Assembly (NCBI GenBank): GCA_034509495.1
Contig: CM067519.1
Span: 22,076,103-22,140,102, forward strand
Reading direction: 5' to 3'
Source of the DNA: Acestrorhynchus altus
Taxonomy: Eukaryota > Chordata > Actinopteri > Characiformes > Acestrorhynchidae
DNA: 64,000 nucleotides
A program made the position numbers and the translations under genes. Below, piece by piece: positions 22,450 through 34,375 of the stretch (position 1 is its first letter; each line of letters begins with the position of its first letter). The notes beneath the pieces are model-generated. The model worked only from the letters and a program-made list of their open reading frames with translations, made no database searches and was not told the origin of the DNA.

Positions 22450-24140
22450 CCGATATCAAGAGGTTTTTTGCATTTTGCATGCTAAAATGTCACACTAATA
22501 AAAAATAAACAATAAAATATATATATAAAAAAATTACTAGTCGTGCTGCAAAAACAACTTGCTGCATAATTATATAAAACAATCTCCTTAAGTTACCAAT
22601 GGGTAATAAAACTTTTAGTGCAAGTTTTAGCAGATCTAAAATCTCTTTTAACAGCAACAAACCCCTCATTTTTTGGTGAAGGAAATTATGTAAATATTAA
22701 AGAATAATATAAAATTAAATGTGCTTTAATACTAACTCAACTGTTGTCCCCGAGTCTTCCTCACTCTACCCATCTTTCACTGAAAGTTCTCAGTACTCCC
22801 AGTTTAAGAAGGGCAAGTTGTCATGCAGGAAACAGAACTGTTCTGCATGTTCTCATGTGAGGTGGCTTCTCTTCTCATCATAAAGCTCACCAGTCCATTG
22901 TGGATAATTCCTCTGTGAAATGCTGCCATACTGGATTTAATTTTTGTTCAGCCATCAGACAGCGATTACAGAAGTGAAATAACTTGTCATGTTCCCTTTG
23001 TAATTTCTGAATTTCAGTTAATATTAAACAGGTTAAATGAGCATAATAACTCTGTGATGTGTGTAATTAATATATACATGTGTGTAATATATAATATATT
23101 TTATGTTACAATATATATAATATATTACACACCTCAATTTTACATTGCAGTCATTGGTTAGAACACGTCACTTCATTAGGCTAATGTTATTTTATATTTG
23201 CATTGATGTAAACATGCAGATGTTCCTGAGCTGAATTTTTTATTAATACAAATAAGTTGATTGGAAACCTGGTTATTGTCTGTATCAACAAAACCATGCT
23301 TTCGAACAAATTCTGGACTGCTCTATGGCTGCATGGTGCTGTCTGTGAGCTTTGTGCTGTCTGTGAGTGGGCTGCTCCAGGTCAGTGCGCTGCTGTCTGA
23401 GTGGAACCTTCACCCTGCTGTAGCATGTATACCAGCTCCCATAGGTTCTGTGCTGTTTGTTTTTCTTTCAGTGAAGCAACACGTCATATATTTACTATAT
23501 GTTACTAGTAAACTATGGTCATAGGACTTTGAAATATCAGAATTGAAACCATATCTTTATCTCCCAGGACTGTTGTTGCTGTTGTCTTCCAAAAGTTTTG
23601 GATTGGGGGTCATTCACACGCACCAGCAGCACATTCCACTTCACCATTAACACAGAGCTGTCCGTGGACTTTAAATAGGCGCTACTAAACACACATTTAT
23701 TGTGCTGATATATTTGTCAACCTCTAATCATAAAACTGATTTTCAGAAATAGGGCTCTGCACTATCGTTCTCTATGTTTGTGCTACCAGACATTTGGCGA
23801 ACGTAATCAGGGTAGCATGCTCATTAGGTGAGCTGCTGCAAAGATGAGCGAAATCTCTCCATTTTTCTTTTTTTTAATCTGTTATTAATCCCAGTAGTCT
23901 TAATCATTTGAAATTTTATGAACATAAGTGTAGTTAAAATTTATAGTTTATTTCAGGTTTGTTCTGCTGAAATTTTACATAAACTCTGAAATGTTTGGAT
24001 GGAAACCTGGGTGATGTTGGGTTTGTAACCCTTTAAACTGTAAATGTGAATCGTGTATGATGCACATGTTCACTCACCTTTTTAATTCACAGTTATCAAA
24101 CCTGAAATCCACAACATGCTGTTAGGTCCATACCCATGCA
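22450..24140. other. plppr1 intron 1, AT-rich, with an AT hairpin
   Basis: No supported exon. Contains the inverted repeat at 23080-23132 and microsatellite-like AT runs. Confidence 0.45.
23080..23132. repeat. AT-rich inverted repeat
   Basis: Arms gtgtgtaatatataatatat (23080) and its near inverse ending atatattacacac (23132) surround a loop of about 9 nt. Confidence 0.75.
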
Positions 24141-24154
24141 GTACCTTTGTTAGC

Positions 24155-24345
24155 TGCGGTCATGGCCTCGTGGTTGGAGGTATTTCCATGTGCCTGGAAG
24201 GTTGCTGGTTCAATTCCCTGAACTGGCAGGATCGTGGGTAGGGCTGCCGCCTGCTTTGAGAAATGTGTGCTCACTTCCCCTTTTGTGAATTTTTTTCACT
24301 TCAGTTTCTCAGCAACAGTGCAAACTTTGATGACCCACATAAACC
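24155..24345 (+). repeat. tRNA-derived SINE
   Basis: tcatggcctcgtggttggag resembles a pol III A box region and ctggttcaattccc a B box. The body gagaaatgtgtgctcacttc fits the fish SINE whose opposite-strand piece is at 9776-9862. Not a functional tRNA: the cloverleaf is absent. Confidence 0.65.
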
Positions 24346-24349
24346 CAAC

Positions 24350-25205
24350 TGTTCTTATGGTAACAGCATGGTCCAGCAGCTCATACTGTGAGATTATGAG
24401 GCAAGAAAACACTTATTTTACTCCTATAAGGGTTGTTTACACACAGCTCAGAGCTTGAAGATGCACACTAATGATTCTGAGTTGAGTTGAGTTGAAGCTA
24501 ATAAAGGCTGCCTTGCCTCACACACCTGCTGCCTCATATCACACACATCACAGCAGCGTGTCCTTCTGGAGAAAAGAACTGATTCATTTTGAGTTGATCT
24601 GATCCTGCAAAATCCTCGTTTTGTAATGAACATGGTGAATGTCGCTGATTAGCTCATATTCTAGCTAGATTGGTAGCATTTTCAGCGTGGCAGTTCATGG
24701 AGCTGAAGTTTAAAGCCTGTTATTGTAAGTGTTACTGTAAGTGAAACACGCCTAAATTAATCAACAAGTCGAAAGCTTTTAAAGTTTTGCATTCCTACAT
24801 TATTTTAATAACAAATAAGCAAAAAGTTCTAGAGCTGATTTTGATATGCATTTGGAAATTATTATGTCAGTGCCAGTGAAGCAAGTGATTAGACTAGAAA
24901 AAAAACCTAACAGATTAAGAATTTAAGAATAGAGTAGACCGAATCTATAACCAAAAAAGATCTAGTGATCTTAGAAACACCAAAAGGCTCATAAATTCAC
25001 ATGAAACATCTGTGATAAAGTTTTAAAACACATTTGTTTATATCAAAGTCAACAGTCAAAAGAAATCAAGTGAAAACCCGACTTGCTTTCTCATAAACAT
25101 TTGAATGTCTCAGTCTCCTTCATAGAGCATGGATTCATTCCATTTGAATAATCCGTGCTTTCCATTTCAGTGTCGTAGACATATTTATATCACAGTCTAG
25201 AGAAA
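24350..25205. other. plppr1 intron 1, nothing recognised
   Basis: No exon or dated repeat supported. Confidence 0.4.
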
Positions 25206-25214
25206 ACTCCAAGT

Positions 25215-25565
25215 GTATATAGTTCTGAAACTACACATTATGGACAAATGAGACTATGATCATAGGAACATACCACATGATCTGCCAAGCATGCTGGAGG
25301 TAGTGTTATGATGTGGGCATGTATGACTGATATAACGTCTTTTCTGTATTGATAATGGGACTGCTGATAAAAGCAAGGATGGAGGGTATCAGGCTATATT
25401 ATGTTCTCATATTCAGCCAAAGGCTCTATAACCTATTGCTGATTGCTGGTGAATCATCATACAGATTGACAATGACCTACTGAACCTTTAAGGTAAAGGA
25501 TGTTGTGCAATGGCCAAGTCAATTGCTAGACCTGAGTCCATTACTGGAGGCAAATTGAAGGTCAA
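25215..25565 (+). pseudogene. Tc1-like transposase remnant, catalytic region
   Basis: The phrase ctggaggtagtgttatgatg (the GGSVM-W block) is followed by a decayed stretch and then gtgcaatggccaagtcaatt...cctgagtcc, the remains of QWPSQSPDLSP. Stops and shifts throughout. Confidence 0.65.
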
Positions 25566-25698
25566 ACGAGGCCTGTCACGATAATTACATTATCAACTTG
25601 TCGTACAATATATGGACATGACTGCATTAATTTTTGATGACCTCTATGGGCCATTATGTTTTTCTTTAATGTAAATTAATTAGCATGGGGAAAAAAAA

Positions 25699-25757
25699 TG
25701 TGTGTGTGTGTATATATATATTTTATATATAATATAAAATGTGTGTGTGTGTGTGTG
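25699..25757 (+). repeat. Compound (TG)n(TA)n(TG)n microsatellite
   Basis: Two TG runs flank an AT-only block. Confidence 0.9.
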
Positions 25758-26436
25758 GGGGGTTTTACATAACACAGACACACTGTTTTTCATACGTTTC
25801 TTCATTACTTGTTGTGTCCGGTAATGTGCAGTGGTCCTTAATAGTGCAGCTTGCCACTGGAGGATTATTGAATACTGTTGCATGTTGTCAGGATCAAAGA
25901 AAATGTTTAGTTTCTTCTAGCAGTAAGAAATGAACATTTCATCTCATTTTCACAAGAATACCTCTAACTCAGGGTTACAGATTCTGAGCCCTGGGCTTGG
26001 TTGTAATACTGTATCTGCTTGTGGCATGGAGCGGTTTGGCAACATGATAAAGCAGAACCTAATTGGTCTTTTTGCATATATTGAGGTGATGATTGGCTCA
26101 CAGATAGAACCTGATAGAACCAAGTTAAAGTTTGACTTTGCCATTAGAAGCTTTCTGTTTTGTAAATAAAAAGCCCCAAAATTCATTGAACTTAAATACA
26201 TCACATAATGTTACGTAATAATCTTACAGAATAAGAATGTAAATAACCAAAATGTCATTTTTGGTGTGTATTGTTCAATTTCAGCTCCAGTATATATGCT
26301 TACTGTTTGGAAATAAACAATAAAGTTATTGGTAATGTGGCTTTTTATGGCTCTGACTGCAATATTTAATTAGATAAATAAATAGTATGAATACTACCAG
26401 CATTATGTTGACTACTTTTCCTTTTCTGTGCTTCAG

Positions 26437-26531
26437 ACTGTCAACGACGGGACTGTGACCGAGTTGTGGAAATGGCGTCAAACAACACTCAGCGTAGCTA
26501 CTCCATCATACCATGCTTCATTTTTGTGGAG
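26437..26531 (+). CDS. plppr1: plppr1 exon 2: last 35 nt of 5' UTR and codons 1-20
   Basis: The acceptor is cttttctgtgcttcag, ending at 26436, and the donor is gag|gtaagt at 26532. The start codon is 26472-26474 in a strong context (G at -3, G at +4). The exon encodes MASNNTQRSYSIIPCFIFVE: a short cytoplasmic N-terminus and the first half of transmembrane segment 1. The exon ends in phase 0. The start is chosen because the N-terminus matches PLPPR1 and because an in-frame ATG further upstream is absent from the exon. The N-N-T sequon at residues 4-6 should be cytoplasmic and so is probably not used. Confidence 0.95.
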
Positions 26532-28430
26532 GTAAGTTTCTGGATAGAACAAGATATTAATTAGCAGCAGTATTTCTCATTTTCAGCTCTTATTTTGGTT
26601 GCTGGTTTCGGGCTTGCACATGCATGAACACAATCATCCTCACCTCTTTATTCTCTGCACACTGGAAACTGGGTTGAAGACGTCTTCTGTATTTCTGAGA
26701 CATTGTTCACAGTGCTGGCTGGGTATTTAATTAAAATTTCCGTCAAATCCCCTTAATCATTGAAAACTGCCTGACAACACTTCAAAGCCTTTTTCTCACT
26801 GAGTTGAACACATTGCCTGCTCACTTCTAACTGGGTTTCCTGCCCAGTGTTCACCCTTTGCTGCATTGGTAAAGCCTTGAACAGTGCATGCCAAATACTG
26901 AAAGCTGTATAGCACTGATACAGAGCCAAGCTTAGCTAGCTCAGCCTCCTGCTAGCACAGTGTTTAAGTGATCCTGAGCTACAGAGGTAGATTATAAGTA
27001 AGAAGGACACATTGGCATTTGGCAGACCTCTGGATGTCTTCGAACACACACAAATAAACATAAAGACAAACATACGCATTGCCACAGTTCCCCTTTGACT
27101 TTTTAGCTCATCATTTTTGCCCCGGATTTTTGACAGCTAACTAACTCGCCAGCTGTCAGATGCCAGCGGTCTCGTCCTTTTATCACCCAGAGGAAAATTG
27201 AGTCGCTTCACACTGACAGGATATGGCCAGACTGTCCTAACGCCTGACTAGCAGTATCAGGGCATGAGAGAGAAACAAATTGAGGTAATATGGGTGTGTG
27301 TGTTTCCACTCATGAGGGTTAGGTAAGGGATTGTGTCAGAAATGACTAACACACACACTCATACAACCTGCTGCTTATTACCCAAGCCCCCCATCCCCCA
27401 TACTCAGTGACAGCAAGAGTCGTGTTTTGCTTTCACAGCCTCTGACAAAACGGCTGTGTGCTTGTCTCCCCACTCATCTTCATCCTCTCCTCCTCGATCT
27501 GCTTATTATGGAGCTCTGAAAGCAAAACACTGCTAATGGAAACATGAGGCTACTGAAAAAAATGCTTTCGATGTGTTAGGAGTGAGCAGTGTGGCAGTTC
27601 AATTTGTAAGAATCTTTTTCACCTTGACTGTGATATTAATCATATTGTGCATAATGCCAGGAAAAAGAGGAAATATGGGTAAAGAAAATTGGATGGTTTG
27701 GATATTGGGATGAGGCAAGGCATTACTTATGGTGATAATTATAATACAACTGCATTGTTTGAACAATACATTTTGCAGCACAAACAACCCACTTCAACTG
27801 GATCATGTCGTTCTGCACTCCTCTTGCCTCCCAGCTCGTCTTATTGGTGGATTGTATAACAAATAGTCATCATTCAGAATGTTGATGAGAATATTAGATT
27901 TTGAATCCAGTAGAGATGCATATTTTACATTATTTTGATATTTGAGTATCTATATAATTGAGTTACCAATTGGACATTCAGTTCACTGCTGGGAAGAAAA
28001 AAATGGGCAGAAATGTACTTCTGTTTTAATTAAGGCTGGAGACCTTCATCAATTCCTCATTAAAATTGGACATTTGGTAGTTCTGGTGATAAGAGGTTAA
28101 AGAGCAACACTAACTGCCTTTTAACACTGCCTCCTTTCTTCAGACTCTTCAGGGTTTTGGTGGAAGGTCATTGGTTGTCATGACATTATCATGAGCATGT
28201 AGGTGTTTGGAAAGATGCTATTTAGCTAGTTAGTCATCATTAATTGTGGCTTACAGTGAAACGTTGATGCCATGGTGTTTCCATTCCAGCAGAGGCTCTA
28301 ATGAAAATCGCAAGTGCAGAGTTTGCATGCTGACTGCCTGCTTCCAGAGTTAGCTCGGCAACTACAGCCCTCATCCACAGTCAATCGTTAGCATGCTGAC
28401 TGCGGGTCTTATTTTAACACTATACAGAGA
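26532..28430. other. plppr1: plppr1 intron 2, 5' part, with a possible conserved segment at 27110-27290
   Basis: No exon or repeat recognised. The segment from about 27110 to 27290 is less AT-rich, contains the pair gacagctaac/ccagctgtcag and looks unlike mobile-element DNA, so it may be regulatory. Confidence 0.35.
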
Positions 28431-28979
28431 CTTTTCTGAAATTCACTGGCAAGCAGACATTGTTGTGCAAAGTGATACAATATCAAAAGACTCACAGACT
28501 GTGTTTTTCACTGTTTGGTCTGGCAGAGGGTCTGGGCAGAGAACCCACTCTCACATTGCATCAGAGCATTAAAACTCCAAACTGTAATTCTATACATTTC
28601 AAAGAGGATTTTTTCCTCAGTGAACAACTTGATGCTTTGAGGAGTGGACTCCATAAGATGTTTGAGGATGTTCTGAGGTATCTTGAGCCAATACGTTAGC
28701 AGTAGATCCTGTATGATACACTTTTTGCAACAAATTCGCATTGTTACAGCAGACAACACTGTAAGCAGATAAAGAGCAGTAAGTAGACAAAGTGCATTAT
28801 ACAAAATATAGGATATACTATAGAAATAAATAAACAAAGCATCTGTAAGCAGAAAAAAATATATTAAAATAAAAAGTGGAATTAAGAAACTATACAGTTT
28901 ACACATGCAGTTGTATGGATATTGCACATTTCCATACGGTAGGTAGGTACGTATGTATGTGGCAGGGCTCCCTCAGGAT

Positions 28980-29645
28980 TCAGTAATGACAATGTTAGAT
29001 ATGTCACTAATAATTACAGATACTGCTCAGAACTTGTGTAGCATTGCGCTTGTACCATTCTGTCAGCAGCAGATATTGCAGGTTGGGTCCATGTAGTGTG
29101 TTTGTGATAGAGTGCACTATGATAGCGTGGGTTATGGGTCCATAGTTTGTTTGACATAGAGTGTCTGAGTCTCTGCAAACCTCTGTGGAGGTTTTGATTG
29201 TAAAGCCAGACAGCAGTGGGAGAAAGGAGCTGTGGTATCTCTCTTTTTGGCATCACAGATGGAGGAGCCCATCACTGAAGGTGCTGCAACAGCCTCCTGT
29301 AGAGATGTTGTCCATTATGGATCAAAGCTTGATCATCCTCCCCACCATGTCTTCCACTGGGTCCAGTGCACAGCCCAGGACAGAACTTGACTTTCCTGAT
29401 GAGCTTGGCCAGCTTCTTCTTGTCTGCTGCTGTAATGCCACCTCCCCAGCAGACAGTGCCATGGATGATAGCTGATGCTACCACAGACTCATAAAAAGAG
29501 TGGAGATGTCCACCCAGTATTTCAAAGGACTGGAGCCTCCTCAGCAGGTGGAGTCTGCTCTGGACTTTCTTAAACAGGGTATGTGTGGGTTGTCAGACCA
29601 GTCCAGTTTGTTATTTAGATGATCACCCAGGTACTTGTTTAAGTA
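28980..29645 (-). pseudogene. Non-LTR retrotransposon reverse transcriptase, C-terminal fragment
   Basis: Minus-strand translation, with shifts, gives KYLGDHLNNKLDWS, then RLHLLRRLQSF, SVVASAIIHGTVCWGG and LIRKVK. This is the familiar C-terminal end of the ORF2 of Rex1/CR1/L2-like fish LINEs (..YLGVHIDDKLDWS..RLYFLRRLRSF..). Split over several frames, so non-functional. The part down to about 28680 may be its 3' UTR. Confidence 0.8.
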
Positions 29646-29878
29646 GTTGACCAGAGGAGGATTGGTCCCCCTTGAGACCCTGGTTCCTCCCAAGGTTTCT
29701 TCCTCTAGCACTGAAAGAGTTTTTCATTGCCGCTGTCGCCCTTTGACTTGCTGACCTGGGGGTTTATGTCTTTATTCACTGTTTTATGTGTTAACCTGCT
29801 TATTTTTTCTTTCTGTAAAACTGCTCTGTGACATCAGTTTTACAAATGCTATACAAATACATTTTGATTGATTGACTT
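29645..29878 (+). repeat. Interspersed repeat tail with 'ggtttcttcctc ... gctatacaaat'
   Basis: ttcctcccaaggtttcttcc, ttttcattgccgctgtcgcc and the end ctatacaaatacattttgat are the usual phrases of a very common fish LINE/SINE tail, ending in a short (gatt)n. A copy in opposite orientation is at 60003-60185. Confidence 0.7.
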
Positions 29879-29885
29879 GTCTTGG

Positions 29886-30170
29886 CAGTCCTTTAAGTCC
29901 TGTAAGTTGTAAGGTGGGGCCTCCATTGATCACATCAGTGCCAATCAATTGACCTTACTTGGAGCATTTTGGGAGGTACTGACCACTGCATAAAAGGAAC
30001 ACTCCAACCAATAAATGGAAAACCTACCTGATGTTTTGGAGACTTTCAGACTTAGTTTGGCTATCACAGTTGTTCATGCTTGTTGATATTTACATAATAT
30101 ATATATTCCCACAGCTTCCAGATACTCAGTGTTATTCATTCTGTCAGTGGTGTTAATGTTATGGATGTTT
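29886..30170 (+). mobile_element. Internally deleted Tc1-like element, copy 1
   Basis: tttaagtcctgtaagttgta and ggtggggcctccatt are joined to the distal part (gggaggtactgaccactgc, gttattcattctgtcagtgg, taatgttatgg). The transposase interior is missing. Same family as 13381-13500 and 30981-31288. Confidence 0.7.
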
Positions 30171-30179
30171 ACTGTTTAT

Positions 30180-30825
30180 GCACGTACCTCGGTACTTGAT
30201 TTGAGCATTAGTGAGCTGCATTTTCATGGCTGTTACATGATTTTAAATGATACAGACAGAGGCAGATCATGTGGACTTCCAAAAATATGGCATAGCAGTG
30301 GCATGTCACGAAAGACGAATGACGTCAGCATGCATAATGAGGCTGCACATTTAAATGATCACAACACTGGATTTTAGTCATCATCTCAAGGTTACCATAC
30401 ATCCCTATAACCCCAGAATACAGTATAATGAATGGAATTGTTGACTTAATTCCTGTGGCGTTACAGGTTTCTGGTAACAACTCTGTCCTCACACGTTAAT
30501 AATAGTTGAGAATAAAGTCATTTCTAAGCTGGGCTTGTTTGTGTTTTGTAATTGGCCCGTCCACAGTCTGCTGCACTAAAGAGGACTCGTCTTGTTGGCT
30601 CACGCTAGGCTTCTAAGGTGTAATTTGGTTCGCTCTAGTGCTGCATGCGTAATGTGATTTGATCTGTTCTCATTAACCATATGTTTATTACAGGCAGTAA
30701 TGTTGTGATTGAAAAAAGTCAGCCCTACTGTAGATTCGCTCATACTACACACAGAACCATCATAACATTAGCGCCTAATTTTAGGACTCCTCCATAACAA
30801 GCAATGCTCCTGACACTTGCACTGG
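30180..30825. other. plppr1 intron 2, nothing recognised
   Basis: No supported feature. Confidence 0.4.
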
Positions 30826-30955
30826 GTCCCCAGCTCAGATATAATGGCTTACGGACACCTGTGCCAGCCAGCATCACATTGACACATTGCCAACCAGAGA
30901 GCATGGACAGTTTTGCTCTTTCAGATTCTGGCCACAGATGGCATTTGATTCTTGG
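30826..30955 (+). repeat. SINE body fragment
   Basis: gggtccccagctcagatata, acctgtgccagccagcatca and accagagagcatgg match the SINE at 63590-63740. Confidence 0.5.
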
Positions 30956-30980
30956 ATAGTCACAACAGATCTGTCTCCAA

Positions 30981-31288
30981 AAGACCTTTAAAGGCGTCCT
31001 GGGTGTCCTGTGGTCTCTGGCACCAAGACATTAGCAGCAGCTCTTTTAAGTCCTTCAAGTTGTGAAATAAGACCTCCATGGATTGCATTAATGAACCTTA
31101 AGTGCCCATGACACTGTCACTGGTTCATCTAAATTTAACAATTTCCTTTTAACATGTCAACAACCGACTTTATCTTCGCTGCCCGATATCTATATCGCAC
31201 CCCTTCACAGGTGCCACTGTAGATTAAGAAAATCAGTGTTTTTCAATTGTCATTGTCAGTGGTAGTAATCTTATGGCTGATTGTGTAG
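30981..31288 (+). mobile_element. Internally deleted Tc1-like element, copy 2
   Basis: gtgtcctgtggtctctggca and caccaagacattagcagcag run into tttaagtccttcaagttgtg, then the distal end (accccttcacaggtgccact, ending cttatggctgattgtgtag). The deletion differs from that of copy 1. Confidence 0.7.
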
Positions 31289-31660
31289 ATGTTGTTAGTC
31301 TGAATCTTGACTCATTAGTATGTTTGACACTCACTTCCTAATGATGAATAAAGACCTGCCAAACACAGTTGTGGAATTTGGGTCGTTATGATGCAATGCA
31401 GTGCCAAGACTAAAAGCAGACATAATGAAGTCTACACCTCAACATTACAATGCCAGTTTCGTTCACATGCTCACTGTCTATACTGAATAATAATCATAGC
31501 TGTGAAATGGCCTTATAGCTGAAAATCTTGCTCAATATGGTGACATATGTTAGTTACCTTCCCCTCCAGTGACTTACTGTGCAGGAAGCTGGAGGCTGTC
31601 CATCTTCTGGTCCTGGTCTTCCTGTTCCTGTGGTCAGTGGCTGTGCCAGTTTACTGTGAA

Positions 31661-31690
31661 GAGTGTGTGTGTGTGTGTGCGTGTGTGTCT
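31661..31690 (+). repeat. (GT)n microsatellite
   Basis: GT units with one GC interruption. Confidence 0.85.
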
Positions 31691-32085
31691 GCACATGCTT
31701 GCTTTTCTGTTTCACAAACACAGCCACATTCCAGCTTTTAGTGTGTGGGTTGTAGGTCATTTTGCTGTGTAATGCTGGAGCACCAGCAGTGCTGTGGATT
31801 AGGGCTCTAAGGCTACATTCACATAACAGGTAAACATTGCCCAAATCTGATTTTCTCACCAAATTCAATTTTTTGTTTGTTCTCTTCTTAGTGTGACCCA
31901 TATTTGACATTAGGCTGAAAAATTCACATTTTAGCTGGCATGCCTGTGCAAAGAGGTTGTGTTTGGCCATTTGTTTAGAATTTTCTGAGCCCTGATATTT
32001 GAGGTCAGTTACTTCGCTATCCTGCCACACTAAAAACATTCCCTGAAGTGCTGACAGTGGCTCTGCGCTAACATTATGATCCAAG

Positions 32086-32180
32086 GATTGCAGGTTTAAA
32101 TCTCATGTCATGCTGGTTGCTATTGGTAGTCTGAGCCATGCTCTCGCTGGGTGGGTAGATGGCGCTTTTGCCACACAATG
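32086..32180 (+). repeat. tRNA-derived SINE head
   Basis: gattgcaggtttaaatctca is a B-box-like start; gctgggtgggtagatggcgc is the diagnostic body phrase. Related to 45380-45745 and 63441-63740. Confidence 0.6.
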
Positions 32181-32406
32181 TGTTGTTTTTATGGAGGAAC
32201 ATGGAAACGTAACGGAATATCTGAAACTCTGAGGCCACAGAGCTGTTTTAACGGCCTGATGTTTTTTAAAGCACTTGTTTTCAGAGCACCAGCTCTGAAA
32301 AGAGGTCAGAACCAGGAGGCGGTTAGCGCTAATGCTAACGTGCATGCCAAATCACAGTGCGTTCACCGCTCTGTAACAATGTGTTCACCATGCTCACCAT
32401 GCCCCC

Positions 32407-32408
<2 letters not shown>

Positions 32409-32459
<51 letters not shown>

Positions 32460-32470
32460 CTCTCTCTCTA
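32409..32470 (+). repeat. (CA)n(CT)n microsatellite
   Basis: About 23 CA units followed by seven CT units. Confidence 0.95.
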
Positions 32471-32479
32471 AAAGATCTG

Positions 32480-33380
32480 ACTGCAGTATTATAAAGGGAT
32501 TGGGAGCTGAATGATAATCAAGGGCAATATAAGTTGATCGCCCCCCTAGTTGTTGCCTGTTGCCTGTACTACCTTCCCTGGACAGTTGAGACTTTTACTC
32601 CAGCTAGAGCTGAAGATAAAGTCTTTATAATGCCCTTAAATGAGCAAGGGTATGAAGGAGTAGGTGTCCAGTAGGTCTATTTAGTGTACCTCATGGTTGT
32701 TTTGTTGGTTGCTGAATAGTTTGTGTGATGTTAGGACTGATTTCCCAGGATTAAGTCTAGTGCAGAATGGAGATTCAGGATATTGGACAGCTGCTTATGA
32801 CGCAAATTACTTATGATGTGCACCTGAGAGCCACAGACAGCAAGTTGAAGTGCATGCTGTTGGTTTTAACACTAACCTATGTGCTGCTGCCCCCTCGTAT
32901 CTTTCATTAGAGGTGCTGCGCCATTCTGGCTTCCTCTTCCCCTAACCTCAGTATGACCGCCTCGGGGAAATATGCAGAGAATACTCTGTGGCTGTCCATG
33001 CATAAATAAATAATGTATGTCAAACTGCTGATGTGTCCCTTCCTTTGTACTGACAGCCTCATACCTGGACATACCATCTGCTACTGACTTGCATTTCAAA
33101 TGGACCAGCAGCTTGAGGGAGAGAAGAAAAGCTTGGAGAAGAGCAGCACTGCAGCACATGGTCCTGAATAGATCTTTTACTTTGGAGACACTTCTTTTGA
33201 ACTGCCATGTGTCTCTGGGAGAAAGGCTAAATGTAGCTTTGGCTCACCAGTATTTGTTGTGAGGATGGATCAGGTTCAGTTGTTGATTAGATTCTGCTTT
33301 GGGTCTAGTGAGTGTAATGTTACTCACATGTGGTTATTAATTTGTATGTACTGTGCATTTTCTTGTGCACAGACCTGTTC
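32480..33380. other. plppr1 intron 2, nothing recognised
   Basis: A minus-strand ORF at 32872-33159 (95 codons) has no recognisable relation. Confidence 0.4.
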
Positions 33381-33544
33381 TTAAGTGGGTCACATAGGGG
33401 TGAGTGATGTTGCCAAAAATAATAGTACACCGCAATAAACAAAACGTATGGACAACTTGTATTGCAGAATTTTGACACGTGAATAAAATGCAGTAGTATT
33501 ACCCCCTTTAGGAAGATAAGGACCAAAGGACAAAACAACCAGAT

Positions 33545-33670
33545 GTGAGCCCCCCCCTTTTTGAATGGACTCCCCTGGATGGAGCACCATCATTCCAGAG
33601 AACAGTCATTGCTCCACAGTCATTTATTTTACCAACCAGTGGTTTAATGTTATGGCTGATTGGTGTATAG
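33545..33670 (+). mobile_element. Joined ends of two DNA elements
   Basis: ggatggagcaccatcattcc and agagaacagtcatt belong to the family at 62786-63350. The end accaaccagtggtttaatgt with atggctgattggtgta is the terminus of the Tc1-like family at 29886-31288. Confidence 0.5.
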
Positions 33671-33679
33671 TGGATAGAC

Positions 33680-34370
33680 GTATGCTGAATGTGCTAGTTT
33701 GTGTGGCCCGTTGTCTTCCTTTTGGGTTCAGTGCGTCTGTTCTGCCCGTGTTTCTCCTCTGCGTGAGTGCAGCCACATTTTTGTTCCTGCAAGGTGTGAA
33801 TGTAGGGTGTCTTCTGCTCACGCTGCCTCGCTCTGCCTCAGCTCTCCTCAGCCCTTGCCATAGTTCAGCCATTTCCCTCAGAACAGCTGCGCTTCAGTGC
33901 ACTGAGTGAATTATTTATCCCCAAAATCTGCTCTCCAAACCCACAGGCCCCTCAGCGCTGCTGTTTAGCCTCCACAACCCTCAGACAGATGGGAGGGTTG
34001 TGTACGACAGAGATGCAGAAACAGAGAGGCTGATTAGTGTGGAGGCATGAGATTTAAGACGTGACACCGCATGGGTTTGAAACAGGGTGTAGAAATGCAT
34101 CATCATGGAAATGGAAGGTGGAGATTTAATGTCACTGATTTTTGAATGATATAATCAGTATTATAATGCATTATCATTTTTTATTAAATTTAGATATTTT
34201 AAGGAATTTAAATATTTTTTTACATTTGGGTTTTCGAGTGAATTTTTAAGAATAATTCTGTCTGTATGACATGAGATGCATGCAATCATGTCTGTATGCA
34301 TCTGCTTATAAATATTGGTGCTGGTTCTGCAGATTTAGATTTCAAAGGACTATTGGATTGGAATTTATAG
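33680..34370. other. plppr1 intron 2, nothing recognised
   Basis: No supported feature. Confidence 0.4.
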
Positions 34371-34375
34371 TACAA

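Noticed and set aside
24155..24345. Possible tRNA gene from A- and B-box-like words
   Set aside because: The stem structure of a tRNA is absent and the body matches a fish SINE.
28508..28927. 139-codon minus-strand hydrophobic ORF
   Set aside because: Low-complexity, Leu/Tyr-rich output of AT-rich DNA beside a LINE fragment; no motif.
31554..32084. 176-codon minus-strand ORF, among the longest in the window
   Set aside because: It crosses a GT microsatellite (giving a Thr-His run) and transposon-like sequence and has no recognisable domain.
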